DNA from: Rhodanobacteraceae bacterium
Lineage (GTDB): Bacteria; Pseudomonadota; Gammaproteobacteria; Xanthomonadales; SZUA-5
Assembly: GCA_024234055.1 (NCBI GenBank)
Contig: JACKOW010000004.1
Location: 124,001 to 188,000, forward strand
DNA: 64,000 nt
Reading direction: 5' to 3'
Notes under the pieces: model-generated
The model's input: the letters and a program-made list of their open reading frames with translations, nothing else
Database searches by the model: none
Told to the model about the DNA's origin: nothing
Program-made: the position numbers and the translations under genes
In this document: positions 18,492 to 27,558 of the stretch, piece after piece
Layout: every line of letters starts with the position of its first letter
Position numbering within the stretch: the stretch's first letter is position 1

Positions 18492-18842
18492 ATGGAGGAA
18501 GCCAGCATGGCCTGCAATGAACCAGAAGCACCGCCCGCCCGAAGCACCGAGAACGATGCCCTGGAGGCGGCGGCTTTTCGCAAGCTCCTGGCGCATCTGC
18601 GCCAACGCACCGACGTTCAGAACATTGATCTGATGATCCTGGCGGGCTTCTGCCGCAACTGTCTGGCCGACTGGTACCAGGAGGCGGCAGCGCAGAGCGG
18701 CCTTGCCATCGACAAGGAGCAGGCACGCGAGCATGTCTACGGCATGCCGATGGCTGAATGGAAAACTCGCCATCAGTTGCCAGCAACGCCAGAGCAGATG
18801 GCGCGTTTCGACGCCGCCATGCGCGCCCATCCGAAAACCTGA
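18492..18842 (+). CDS. DUF1244 domain protein
   Basis: The small protein has 116 residues from ATG 18492 (GAGG upstream) or 111 from ATG 18507, which has a better GGAGG; both are possible. The conserved DUF1244 block is clear: AFRKLLAHLRQRTDVQNIDL, AGFCRNCLADWY, and ARE-HVYGMPMAEWK. The paired Cys in CRNC suggests metal binding. The function is not established. Two small + strand genes follow each other here, the next 59 bp downstream. Confidence 0.9.
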   Translation: MEEASMACNEPEAPPARSTENDALEAAAFRKLLAHLRQRTDVQNIDLMILAGFCRNCLADWYQEAAAQSGLAIDKEQAREHVYGMPMAEWKTRHQLPATPEQMARFDAAMRAHPKT

Positions 18843-18901
18843 ATGCTGTATCCGAACCCTCCCGGCACGCTGGTCTATCCCGCGGACGCCCAGGAATTGA
18901 C

Positions 18902-19468
18902 ATGCGCCGGAACCAGATTCGTCGACTGCGGACCATGACCAGTGTGACCTGTGGAGCTCAAGCATCAGCGCTGTGCACCCTTCTGCTACTCGGCGCTTCA
19001 ACCGCATGGGCGGGCAACATCCAGAAATGCGTGAATGCAGATGGCCAGGTGAGCTACTCCGACAAGCCCTGCCTGACCACAGAAGAGTCCGAAACCGTCA
19101 GTATCCGGCGAGATCCACAAAGCGATCTGCGGTGGCCCACACCAACAGTGATGGAGCCTTGGAAGAAGGAATGTGCAGCCGCCAGGCAGGCCCTGCGCGA
19201 GCAAACAGTGCCCTTGAGCGAACTCGAGCATCTGCGGGAAAAGGTCAGGGTCTGCCTGCAGCTGGAAATCCTTGATGGCCAGCGCGAAGCCGAGCTCGCG
19301 GCCAAAGCGGAAGCCGAGGAGCGGCGACAGGAAATTGCACGCATGAGCCCGGAATGCCAGGCGCGCTATGGAGAACTGATCACTCTGCAAACGACCATGG
19401 AGGCGCCGGACGAAATCAAGCGCTACATTCGCCTCAGTGACAAGTACCAGAGCGACTGCAAGCATTGA
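18902..19468 (+). CDS. Exported DUF4124-type protein with helical C-terminal region
   Basis: ATG 18902 follows AGGAATTGAC and gives 188 residues; ATG 18935 is an alternative that keeps the signal peptide ending STAWA. The mature start IQKCVNADGQVSYSDKPC is the usual DUF4124 domain with two Cys. Residues about 90-188 are charged and helical with a Lys/Glu-rich stretch (EAELAAKAEAEERRQE), probably a coiled coil. Two further Cys pairs may form disulfides. It is likely periplasmic; function unknown. The following 277 bp to 19745 hold no gene or repeat I can support. Confidence 0.75.
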   Translation: MRRNQIRRLRTMTSVTCGAQASALCTLLLLGASTAWAGNIQKCVNADGQVSYSDKPCLTTEESETVSIRRDPQSDLRWPTPTVMEPWKKECAAARQALREQTVPLSELEHLREKVRVCLQLEILDGQREAELAAKAEAEERRQEIARMSPECQARYGELITLQTTMEAPDEIKRYIRLSDKYQSDCKH

Positions 19469-19745
19469 GCCCGGACATCCGTGCCATTGAGCGCGGCGGT
19501 CAACATGACCCACGACGGCTGACCGTGCCGCGACGTGAGTCCCCTGCCCCCTGCTTGATTCGCGAATCAGCGCTCCGACAGCAACCATCGGGCGTCGGCT
19601 GAAAGACCGGCATGTTCGCGCACTTCAGACTGAAAGGCGCTACAGTGGCAACGTCTCGCCTGCCCGGACCCTGATCTCGGTCCGAATCGCTTCCTCACTG
19701 CGCTCGCCTCTGGTCGGAGGCGACGCCCTACCCGGAAGCTCTGCC

Positions 19746-20408
19746 GTGCCCGGTTATCGAACCCAGATCTCCCAAGTTGCCCTGTGCGGGCACGTGTACC
19801 AGATTCGTGGCCTCAGCGATCGATCGCAGTACGCGGATCCCCAGGGACACGCAGACCGAGCCGGCATTTCCTCGGCCCAATGGGGCTTGTTCGGGCAGAT
19901 CTGGCCCGCCGGCCGGGTGCTGGCCGAATCCTTGTGCAGCATGGACCTGTCAGGCCGGCGCATCCTCGAACTGGGCTGCGGGTTGGCCCTGTCCAGCCTG
20001 ATGCTGGCCCGGCGCGGCGCCGACATCACCGCCAGCGACAACCACCCGCTGGCCGAGCAGTTTCTGGCCTACAACGCCGGCCTCAACCAGCTACCGATGC
20101 CGGTCTATCGCGACCTGCCCTGGCTGGACAGCGGCGCCGAACTCGGTCAGTTCGACTTGATCCTCGGCAGCGACATCCTCTACGAGCGCGAGCACGCCGC
20201 CATCCTCGCGGCCCTGTTGCAGCGGATGAGCACGGCAACGGCCGAGATCATCATCAGCGACCCCGGCCGCGGCAACGGTGGCCGACTGATCACCGCCCTC
20301 GCCGCCGTGGGCTTCGGCGTCATTGAAACCCGGATGGCCTTCAGCGCCGATGACAGCGCACCATTCAAGGGTCGCTTGCTGCATTTCCGGCGTCCGGCGG
20401 TCTGCTGA
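19746..20408 (+). CDS. Class I SAM-dependent methyltransferase (METTL21/PrmA-like)
   Basis: The 220-residue protein probably starts at GTG 19746, preceded by GGAAGCTCTGCC. The SAM-binding motif I is ILELGCGLALSSLMLARRGA (about 73-92), followed by an acidic residue in TASDNHP and by motif IV FDLILGSDILYE. Order and spacing match the lysine/protein methyltransferase family 16 of eukaryotes and their bacterial homologues. The substrate is probably a protein, but this is inference. Confidence 0.82.
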   Translation: MPGYRTQISQVALCGHVYQIRGLSDRSQYADPQGHADRAGISSAQWGLFGQIWPAGRVLAESLCSMDLSGRRILELGCGLALSSLMLARRGADITASDNHPLAEQFLAYNAGLNQLPMPVYRDLPWLDSGAELGQFDLILGSDILYEREHAAILAALLQRMSTATAEIIISDPGRGNGGRLITALAAVGFGVIETRMAFSADDSAPFKGRLLHFRRPAVC

Positions 20409-20465
20409 GGTCGTGTCTCAACGACGGCATGGCATGAAATCGCTGGCTGGAGAAGGATCGCGGCC

Positions 20466-20670
20466 AGAAGCGGAACGCGGAGAAAGACCAGAGCGAACCC
20501 TCGAACGTTGATCGCCGCTCGATGTGTATCGCCCTGAATCGCAATCCTTCCCAGGCCAGACTGTGCGTGGCACCGTGGATCTGAGGGTAGTGATCGCGAT
20601 GCAAGGGCGCTCCTACACAGGCGACCGGCATTTCTCCGTGTTTCCTCAGCGTTCTCCGCGTTCCGCTTCC
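20466..20670. repeat. Palindromic repeat with AGAAGCGGAACGCGGAGAA arms, plus REP copies
   Basis: AGAAGCGGAACGCGGAGAA (20466-20484) faces TTCTCCGCGTTCCGCTTCC (20652-20670), 18 of 19 bases complementary. Between and after the arms are two copies of the GCAAGGGCGCTCCTAC REP type (about 20603-20617 and 20714-20738). The whole gap 20409-20741, between convergent genes, is non-coding. Confidence 0.8.
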
Positions 20671-20741
20671 GGCAACAGTCTAGCTGCAGTCAGCGGCATT
20701 GGCGGTCGCGCCGCAAGGGCGCTCCTACGGTTGCACGGGCT

Positions 20742-21908
20742 TCAGCCGCCGGCGCAGAACTGGGCGTAGTCGACGTAGCCGGGAAACGGCCGGCCGGGGG
20801 CACAAATGGCGCATTCGCGATCAGCCGGCAGCTTGAGTTCGCGGAAGTCCATCGCCAGCGCATCGAACAACAGCAATCGACCGATCAAGGGCTGGCCGAT
20901 GCCCAGCAGCAGTTTCAAGGCCTCATTGGCCTGCAGCAGGCCGATGATCCCGGGAACCACCCCAAGCACGCCGACCTCTGCGCAGTTGGGCGCCTGGTCC
21001 GGTGCTGGCGGCTCGGGAAACAGGCAGCGATAGCAGGGAGCGGTGCCGCGCGCTGATCCTGGATGAAAGACGCTGACCTGACCGCTGAAGCGTTCGACCG
21101 CGCCATAGACCAGCGGCAGCGAATGCTTGATCGCGGCATCGCTGAGCAGATAGCGGGTGGGCAGATTGTCGCTGCCATCGACGATCAGCCCACAGCCTGC
21201 CAGCAACCCATCGACATTGCCGCTGTGAACACGCTCGTGGACCGCCTCGATCCGGATGTCCGGATTCAATGCCGACAGCGTCTCCACTGCCGACTGGACC
21301 TTGGACCGGCCCACCCGTGCGGTGGTGTGCAGCACCTGTCGCTGCAGATTGCTCAGGTCCACCTGATCGTCGTCGACCACCCGCAGACTGCCGACGCCAG
21401 CGGCAGCGAGATACAGGGCCGCGGGCGAGCCCAGACCTCCGGCTCCCACCATCAGCACCTGCGATTGGCGCAAGCGCAACTGCCCCGCCTGGCCGATCTC
21501 CGGCAACACCATCTGCCGGGCGTAACGGCGCTGCCACACCGGGTCCAAGGTTTCCGGCACGGCGACCGGCAATCCGGCGGCTTGCCAGGCACGAAATCCG
21601 CCCTCGACCACGGTCACATGGCGATAACCCAGACGATTCAGTGTCTCGGCACAGAGCAAGGCTCTCGCACCTGCAGCGCACAGCAGGAGCACTTCGTCCT
21701 CGGTCCGCGGCAGCGCCGCTTCGACCTGAAATTCGAGCTGGCTGCGGGACAGTTTGAGGGCATCCACGGGACTGCCCTCTGCCCATTCCGGCGCCTCGCG
21801 CACATCGAGCAGAATCGCCCCGGACTGCTGCCGCTGCCGCGCCTCGCGCACATCCACGTGCGGCGTTGCTGCCCGCAACTCGCGCATCCAGCGCTCGCGG
21901 GCGCTCAC
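20742..21908 (-). CDS. moeB: Molybdopterin-synthase adenylyltransferase with N-terminal rhodanese domain
   Basis: The 388-residue protein starts at GTG 21908, overlapping the moeA stop. Residues about 15-115 are a rhodanese domain with LLDVREAPEWAEG and active-site loop LCAAGARA (Cys then AAGAR). Residues about 125-388 are a ThiF/MoeB E1-like domain: GAGGLGSPAALYLAAAGVG, DLSNLQRQ, VDGSDN, and zinc Cys pairs CYRC and CAIC. It adenylates the C-terminus of MoaD (or a similar sulfur carrier) and may hand over sulfur itself. In most MoeB-rhodanese fusions the rhodanese is C-terminal; here it is N-terminal, as in several Xanthomonadales. Confidence 0.9.
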   Translation of the reverse strand: MSARERWMRELRAATPHVDVREARQRQQSGAILLDVREAPEWAEGSPVDALKLSRSQLEFQVEAALPRTEDEVLLLCAAGARALLCAETLNRLGYRHVTVVEGGFRAWQAAGLPVAVPETLDPVWQRRYARQMVLPEIGQAGQLRLRQSQVLMVGAGGLGSPAALYLAAAGVGSLRVVDDDQVDLSNLQRQVLHTTARVGRSKVQSAVETLSALNPDIRIEAVHERVHSGNVDGLLAGCGLIVDGSDNLPTRYLLSDAAIKHSLPLVYGAVERFSGQVSVFHPGSARGTAPCYRCLFPEPPAPDQAPNCAEVGVLGVVPGIIGLLQANEALKLLLGIGQPLIGRLLLFDALAMDFRELKLPADRECAICAPGRPFPGYVDYAQFCAGG

Positions 21909-23182
21909 AGGCGCACCTCGGTCTCCGGGCGAGCAAACAAGGGTTCGACGTCCACCAGCGCACCGGCCGCGAGTTCGACCTCGGCTTCAGGCAGACACAA
22001 GAGCACGCTGGCCTGCAACAGGGCCACGCTGCGATGGGATTCCTGTCCGCTGAGGGGCCGCACCCAGAGTTGCCCTTGGGAATCGATGTTGTGGATACCG
22101 CGGAGAAACTCGGCCCGCTGGTGGGTCTTGCGCAAGGGCACCAACAGCCGCGCCTTCCAGCGCAAGGGTTCGACCGGCGCCAGTCCCTGCAGGGCAGACA
22201 ACGCGGCGCGCACCAGCACGCGGAAGGTGGCAAATACCGACACCGGATTTCCAGGCAGTGCCAACACCGGTTTGCCGGCCAGTTCACCAAACAGCGCCGG
22301 CATGCCCGGTTTCATCCGGACCTTCCAGAAATGCACGCTGCCATGCTCGGCCAGCAGGCTGGGCAGATGATCGTGATCTCCCACCGAGGCACCACCGGTG
22401 GTCAAAACCAGATCAGCCGCCGCTGCGGCGCGGCGCAATGCGTGCAGCAGACGCTGCGGATCGTCCGCCGTTGCCTGCGTCGCCGGCAGCGGATAGCCAC
22501 CGGCATCGAGTATCAACGCATGCAACAGCGCCGAGTTGCTGTCGTAGATCTGCCCCGGCCCCAAGGCCTGGCCAGGTAGCGCCAGTTCATCACCGGTGGT
22601 GAGGATGGCTACCCGCGGTCGAGCCAGCACGCGCAGTTCCTGCCGACCAGCCGTGGCCGCCAGTGCCAGGGCTCGAGCGCCGAGCACCCGTCCGCGACTC
22701 AGCAGCAAGGCGCCCGCGGCGCATTCCTCACCCGCCTTGCGCACATTGGCGCCCACCGTTGGCAGCGGCCGCAGGCGCACCTGTTCTCCGCTGCGCTGCG
22801 CGTCTTCCTGGATGACCACCGTGTCGGCATCCGCCGGCATGGCAGCGCCGGTGGAAATGCGCACGCATTGCCCCGGTGCCAATCGACCAGTGAAACGCAA
22901 TCCCGCCCGACTTTCGCCGACACACTGCAGCACGGCGTCGGAACTCGCCGACAGATCGGCATGACGAAAGGCAAAGCCATCCATGGCCGAATTGGCAAAG
23001 GGTGGCAGCGAGTGCGGACTGCAGAGATCTTCAGCCAGTATCCGCCCCAGGGCATTGTCCAGAGCTACCCGCTCTATCGATGGCGAGGCGTTCATCAAGG
23101 CCGCCGACACGGCCACCCGGGCATCACCCACGCTGACGCGCATCGGCACGCCACGACTGCTCAACAGTTCCTCAACACTCAT
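21905..23182 (-). CDS. moeA: Molybdopterin molybdenumtransferase
   Basis: The protein has 425 residues from ATG 23182; ATG 23143 (412 residues) is closest to the usual family start and a GTG at 23239 is possible. MoeA inserts molybdate into adenylylated molybdopterin. Recognisable segments are SAMDGFAFRHADL, RISTGAAMPADADTVVIQED, the AILTTGDEL region, DSNSALLHALI, TTGGASVGDHDHLP and LALPGNPVSVFATF. It is directly upstream of moeB with a 4-bp overlap, so both steps of cofactor maturation are co-expressed. Confidence 0.93.
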   Translation of the reverse strand: MSVEELLSSRGVPMRVSVGDARVAVSAALMNASPSIERVALDNALGRILAEDLCSPHSLPPFANSAMDGFAFRHADLSASSDAVLQCVGESRAGLRFTGRLAPGQCVRISTGAAMPADADTVVIQEDAQRSGEQVRLRPLPTVGANVRKAGEECAAGALLLSRGRVLGARALALAATAGRQELRVLARPRVAILTTGDELALPGQALGPGQIYDSNSALLHALILDAGGYPLPATQATADDPQRLLHALRRAAAAADLVLTTGGASVGDHDHLPSLLAEHGSVHFWKVRMKPGMPALFGELAGKPVLALPGNPVSVFATFRVLVRAALSALQGLAPVEPLRWKARLLVPLRKTHQRAEFLRGIHNIDSQGQLWVRPLSGQESHRSVALLQASVLLCLPEAEVELAAGALVDVEPLFARPETEVRL

Positions 23183-23291
23183 GCTGGATGCCAATGCGCG
23201 ACTGCTCCTCGAACGAGCATAGGGTTGCCGTGCGGTCACCGCCAGTCCAGGCTGCAGCGGTCTGGTTGCTGCAATCGCGCCAGTGGCGTCC

Positions 23292-24680
23292 TCAGCCGCG
23301 CTTGGCGTGGCTGACGAGGCGCTTGCGCTTCTTGACCTGGCGTTCGGTCAAGGGATTGACCTTGCCGGCGAAAGGATTCGACCCTTCCCGAAATTCTAGC
23401 GCCAGCGGCGTACCGACCAGCTTGAATTTTTGCCGCAGGGTGTTCTCGAGGTAGCGTTTGTAGTCATCGGTGAGACTGCTCAAGCGGTTGCCGTGAATGA
23501 TCACCCGTGGCGGATTGCGCCCGCCCTGATGGGCGTAGCGCATCTTCGAAACCCGACCGCGAACCATCGGCGGATGATGCTTCTCGAAGGCCTGACTGAG
23601 CGCCTTGGTCAACTCGGCGGCGGTGAACTCGCGGGTGGCGGACCGATGGGCCTGATGCACAGCCTTCAACAATTCGCCGAGTCCGGATCCGTGCAAGGCC
23701 GAGATCGGTATGCGTTTGGCGAAGTTGACGAAGCCCAGCCCCCAGTCCAGGCGTGAATTCACCTGGGTGCGTTCGCGCACGCTCAATCCATCCCACTTGT
23801 TGACCGCCAGCACCAGCCCGCGTCCGCCGTTGACGACTTCACCGAGGATGTGGGCATCCTGATCAGCGAAACCCTGCTGTGCATCCAGCATCAGGATCAC
23901 CACATGAGCTTCTTCGGCGGCCTGCAAGGCCTTGATGACACTGAATTTTTCTACACCGTCCCCGACACGGGCCTTGCGTCGGATTCCGGCAGTATCGATC
24001 AGCACATAGCGCTTGCCATCGCGTTCCAGCGGTATCCGCACCGCATCACGGGTGGTGCCGGGCAGATCCATGGCCAACACCCGATCCTCACCCAGCAGGC
24101 GGTTGACGAGGGTCGACTTGCCGACATTCGGGCGACCGAGGATGGCGATGCGGATGGCGCCGTCGTCGAGGGACTCGGCTTCCTCGGTGGCCGGCAACTG
24201 GGCTAGCAGATGCTCCACCAGATCGGTGATGCCCTGATTGTGCGCCGCCGAAATCAGCAGCATCGAGGCGATGCCGAGCCGCGAAAACTCGGCTTGCGCG
24301 GTGTATTCCTGGATACCGTCGATCTTGTTGACGACCAGCATCATCGGTCGCCCGGTGGCACGGATGCGCTTCGCGATTTCGATATCGTCGGGATGCAGGC
24401 CGTCTCGGGCATCGACCACCAGACAGACCAGATCCGACTCTTCAATCGCCTGCCACGATTGCGCCGACATGCCCTTCGCAAGCAGATCCTCGTTTTCCGT
24501 CAGGCCAGCGGTATCGACCACCAGAAACGGGCGCTCGGCGCGGCGACACACGCCAAACAGGCGATCGCGAGTGACCCCGGGCATGTTCGAGACGATGGCG
24601 TCTCGGGTCTTGGTCAGCGAATTGTAGATCGTGGACTTGCCGACGTTCGGGCGACCAACCAAAGCAACAACGGGAAGCAT
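23292..24680 (-). CDS. der: Ribosome-assembly GTPase Der (EngA)
   Basis: The 462-residue protein has the hallmark two tandem GTPase domains. The first has P-loop GRPNVGKST near residue 9, DTAG and NKID; the second has GRPNVGKSTLVNRLLGEDR, DTAGIRRK and NKWD. The C-terminal KH-like domain and basic tail KKRKRLVSHAKRG follow. It acts in 50S subunit maturation. It is the last gene of the ndk-to-der block, 49 bp after bamB; a small hairpin (GGTCGCC/GGCGACC, 24703-24721) lies in that gap. Confidence 0.98.
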   Translation of the reverse strand: MLPVVALVGRPNVGKSTIYNSLTKTRDAIVSNMPGVTRDRLFGVCRRAERPFLVVDTAGLTENEDLLAKGMSAQSWQAIEESDLVCLVVDARDGLHPDDIEIAKRIRATGRPMMLVVNKIDGIQEYTAQAEFSRLGIASMLLISAAHNQGITDLVEHLLAQLPATEEAESLDDGAIRIAILGRPNVGKSTLVNRLLGEDRVLAMDLPGTTRDAVRIPLERDGKRYVLIDTAGIRRKARVGDGVEKFSVIKALQAAEEAHVVILMLDAQQGFADQDAHILGEVVNGGRGLVLAVNKWDGLSVRERTQVNSRLDWGLGFVNFAKRIPISALHGSGLGELLKAVHQAHRSATREFTAAELTKALSQAFEKHHPPMVRGRVSKMRYAHQGGRNPPRVIIHGNRLSSLTDDYKRYLENTLRQKFKLVGTPLALEFREGSNPFAGKVNPLTERQVKKRKRLVSHAKRG

Positions 24681-24729
24681 GTTCGGACGCCTCGGAGTGC
24701 ACGGTCGCCGGAGCGGCGACCGCGGTCAA

Positions 24730-25887
24730 TCAGTTGCGAAGTCGGAAAGCGCCGACCGATCCGTCGCGGTTCTGCGCATAGAGCGTGTCGTCAACCACCA
24801 CCAGACCGTCGCCAAAACCGCCATCACCCAGACGCGTGCGCACGGCCAGTTCGCCATCTGCCCGCTTGAACCAGTGCAGATAGCCTTCGAGATCGCCGAC
24901 GACCACATAGTCGCCCATCAGCACGGGAGCCGACAGCATGCGATGCAGCAAGACCTCGTTCTTCCACAGGGCGCCGCCGCTGCGGCGATCCAGCGCCCAG
25001 ACGGCGCCGTCGGAGGCGGCAATGAACACCCCGTCGCTACCCGCTGCCAGTCCGGACACCGAAGACATGTCGCGCTGCCACAGGGTGCGTCCGGCATCGG
25101 CGGTCAGCGCCTGGGCGCCGGACTCGTAGCCGACCACGAACAGATCGCCGTTCAACAGCACCATGCGGCCGTCGATATCGATCATGCGCTCGAGATCGGT
25201 ACGGCCTTCGCCGACACCGATACGCTGCTCCCAGATAGGGCGCCCGTCCGACAGGGCCAACGCAGTCACGGTGCCGTTAGCTCCAGCGACGATCACCGAG
25301 TTCGAGGTCAGGATGGGCGCTGCATTGCCGCGCAGACTGAGCAGGGGCACCCCGCGATCGACTGCCCAGATCTGGCTGCCGTCGCTGGCCTTGAGGGCAT
25401 GAGTGCGGCCGTCATTGGCCATGGCGACAACCGTATCGGTAGACACCACCGGCGCCGAGATCACCTCGGACGACATCCGCGCGCGCCAGTTTTCCAGACC
25501 GGTTTCAGCGTCGACGGCAATCAGCGCGCCTTCGATGGTGCCAGCGACTACCAGGGACCCATTGGTACCCGGACCGCCACTGAAGGACTCGTACTTTTTC
25601 GACCACAACCGACGGCCGCTGGAGGCATCATGGGCCACGATGTCGCCATCCGGGCCAGCAAAGAAAACCCTGCCACCGCCAACCGCCGGTACCAGTCCGG
25701 CGCCAAGTTCTGCAGCACCACCACCCACCGAGGATGACCAGAGTTTCTGAACCACCGCGGAGGGCGCGAATTCGGTCAGGGGCGTGGGTGGCTCGATGTT
25801 CTCCTTCTTGGCACTGTCACCGCCGCAGGCTCCAAGCAAGCCCACCGCTGCCACCAGCAACCACTGTCGGGCAGAGTTAGGCATCAA
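24730..25887 (-). CDS. bamB: Outer membrane assembly lipoprotein BamB
   Basis: The 385-residue lipoprotein has a leader ending VGLLGACGG with the lipidated Cys near residue 21. The rest is an eight-bladed beta-propeller of PQQ-like repeats, seen as recurring [GA]xx[VI]AxDAxTGxxxW patterns (IAVDAETGLENW, HALKASDGSQIW, ALALSDGRPIW, QALTADAGRTLW, WALDRRSGGALW). It scaffolds the BAM complex that inserts outer-membrane beta-barrels. It overlaps yfgM by four bases (ATGA). Confidence 0.96.
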   Translation of the reverse strand: MMPNSARQWLLVAAVGLLGACGGDSAKKENIEPPTPLTEFAPSAVVQKLWSSSVGGGAAELGAGLVPAVGGGRVFFAGPDGDIVAHDASSGRRLWSKKYESFSGGPGTNGSLVVAGTIEGALIAVDAETGLENWRARMSSEVISAPVVSTDTVVAMANDGRTHALKASDGSQIWAVDRGVPLLSLRGNAAPILTSNSVIVAGANGTVTALALSDGRPIWEQRIGVGEGRTDLERMIDIDGRMVLLNGDLFVVGYESGAQALTADAGRTLWQRDMSSVSGLAAGSDGVFIAASDGAVWALDRRSGGALWKNEVLLHRMLSAPVLMGDYVVVGDLEGYLHWFKRADGELAVRTRLGDGGFGDGLVVVDDTLYAQNRDGSVGAFRLRN

Positions 25888-26552
25888 CCTTGCTCCGCAG
25901 CCACGGGTGCCGGCGCTCCACCGGCAGCCAGATCATCGCGCTTGGCTTCCACCATCTTGCGCTGCTGAGCCGCGACATCCATGGCAGCCAGGGACGCATC
26001 GTAGGCCTTGCGCGCTTCCTCGCTCTTGCCCAGCGCCACCAGCGCGTCACCACGGATCAACTCGCGCTCAGCGGTATAGGCCTCTGCGCTCACCGGCTTC
26101 AGGGCATCCAGCGCCTTCTGTGCCTCACCACGGGTCAGCAGGACACGCGCCAGGCGCATCGCGGCAATCGCGCGCAAAGGCTCTGAACCCGCTTCGGCGC
26201 TGACAAAACGCAGGGAGGACTCAGCCTCCGGCAGCTTGCCAGCCTTGACCTCTTGCTCGGCCATTTCCATGGCCGCCAAGGCGGCGTGAGGCGTATCACT
26301 GAAGTTCTTGCGCAGGTCCTCGGCAAGGCTGGCGGCCAGCTCGGTGTCTTCCTTGTCTACCGCCGACCGCAGATCCTCGTACTTGACGAAGGCTTCGGCA
26401 CGGTGGCTGACGCCAGACAGCTGATAACGCTGCCAGCCGAGCAACACGGCGATACCCAGCAGTACGCCGATGACGATGGAACTGCCGTTCTGTTGCAACC
26501 ATTGCCGGGCGCGCTCGCTTTGTTCGTGCGCATCAATGATGTCGTCAGCCAT
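25884..26552 (-). CDS. yfgM: YfgM family ancillary translocon subunit
   Basis: The 222-residue protein has a short cytoplasmic N-terminus, one membrane helix (about 25-42, SIVIGVLLGIAVLLGW) and a periplasmic TPR-like helical domain, exactly the YfgM pattern. YfgM associates with SecYEG and PpiD and moves newly exported proteins to chaperones. It is translationally coupled to bamB. In enterobacteria ispG and hisS lie between rodZ and yfgM; here only 52 bp separate them. Confidence 0.93.
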   Translation of the reverse strand: MADDIIDAHEQSERARQWLQQNGSSIVIGVLLGIAVLLGWQRYQLSGVSHRAEAFVKYEDLRSAVDKEDTELAASLAEDLRKNFSDTPHAALAAMEMAEQEVKAGKLPEAESSLRFVSAEAGSEPLRAIAAMRLARVLLTRGEAQKALDALKPVSAEAYTAERELIRGDALVALGKSEEARKAYDASLAAMDVAAQQRKMVEAKRDDLAAGGAPAPVAAEQG

Positions 26553-26604
26553 TTATCTGATTCCGATTCGTTGATTGGGTCAGCCGTTTCCGGCCAGATA
26601 CTAA

Positions 26605-27558
26605 TTACTCAGCCGTCGCCGGCGACCACTCGCCGTCGCTCTCGGCAACCGCGAATCGTGCAACATTGCCACGGGTGTATTGCTCCAGTTCCACGTCCTT
26701 GCCACCCACGTCAGCGCGCACACCGCGGGCGTTGCCGATCAGCACCGAGAATGGCGCGCCGTCGCTGAATGAACGCTTTTCGCCCGCACGAATGACCTCA
26801 TAGGCCAGTTTCTTGCCGGACTGATCGCGAATTTCGACCCAGCTGTCCTGCGTGAAATTCAATGACAGCACCGATGCGGCGCTGACACTGGCCTCGGTCG
26901 GGCTCGAGCTGCCCACGCGAAATGGATTCAGCGAAGCCATCACCGGCAACTCATCAGTGGCCGCTTCGGAGTCTGTTTGGGCCAGCGGCCCCAACGGCTC
27001 GCCTGCCGGCTCTGCCTGGCTCGCGGCGGGTTTCGCCGCACTGGCTGCAGCTTCTGCGGGCGCCGTCTGATCCGGCGTCTCCAGTGCAATCGGTCCTGAT
27101 TTGGTCGGCTCGGGAAAGCCCAGCTGCGGGGTGTTGCTGACCAGCCAGTGGACGGCGGTCAGCGCCAGCGCCGTTCCCACGACGTAGCTCGCCGCCCATT
27201 TGTAACGCTCCAGCCAGGACACGCGTCGGGCCACGGCACCGGCGGCCGGCATGATGGCCGGTACGCTGGCAGCACTGGACGCGGCAATGGCCTGCTCGGC
27301 CCAGTCTTCCGGCAGTTGCACCAGCTTCAGATAGCTGCGAAGAAAACCCTTGAGGTAGACCGCAGTTCCAATGCGTTCACTGCGACCCGCTTCCAGGTCA
27401 GCGACGGTAGCGAGGGGCAGATGCAGCTTCTGTGCTACATCGTCCAGCGACAGCGCCGACTCGGTCCTCGCCTGCTGCAGGCGCTGTCCAAGTTCCACCA
27501 GATCCAGCAGGGCGCCGGAATGTGCGCTGCTTCCATTCATGCTCTGCTCCTGCGTCAT
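26605..27558 (-). CDS. rodZ: RodZ-type cytoskeletal/helix-turn-helix membrane protein
   Basis: The 317-residue protein begins with a cytoplasmic HTH_25 domain (about 20-90, LGQRLQQARTESALSLDDVA), then one membrane helix near 120-140 (WAASYVVGTALALTAVHWL), an Ala/Pro/Glu-rich linker and a C-terminal DUF4115 domain (about 230-310, SWVEIRDQSGKKL, RAGEKRSFSDGAPFSVLIGNA). RodZ links MreB to the elongation machinery. It overlaps pilF by four bases. Confidence 0.94.
   Translation of the reverse strand: MTQEQSMNGSSAHSGALLDLVELGQRLQQARTESALSLDDVAQKLHLPLATVADLEAGRSERIGTAVYLKGFLRSYLKLVQLPEDWAEQAIAASSAASVPAIMPAAGAVARRVSWLERYKWAASYVVGTALALTAVHWLVSNTPQLGFPEPTKSGPIALETPDQTAPAEAAASAAKPAASQAEPAGEPLGPLAQTDSEAATDELPVMASLNPFRVGSSSPTEASVSAASVLSLNFTQDSWVEIRDQSGKKLAYEVIRAGEKRSFSDGAPFSVLIGNARGVRADVGGKDVELEQYTRGNVARFAVAESDGEWSPATAE

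Noticed and set aside
19469..19745. Possible small gene or RNA in the gap before the methyltransferase gene
   Set aside because: No open frame with a ribosome site, no clover-leaf or terminator structure could be seen.
24703..24721. Hairpin GGTCGCC/GGCGACC between bamB and der as a terminator
   Set aside because: Only a 7-bp stem without a T run; der is expected to be co-transcribed.
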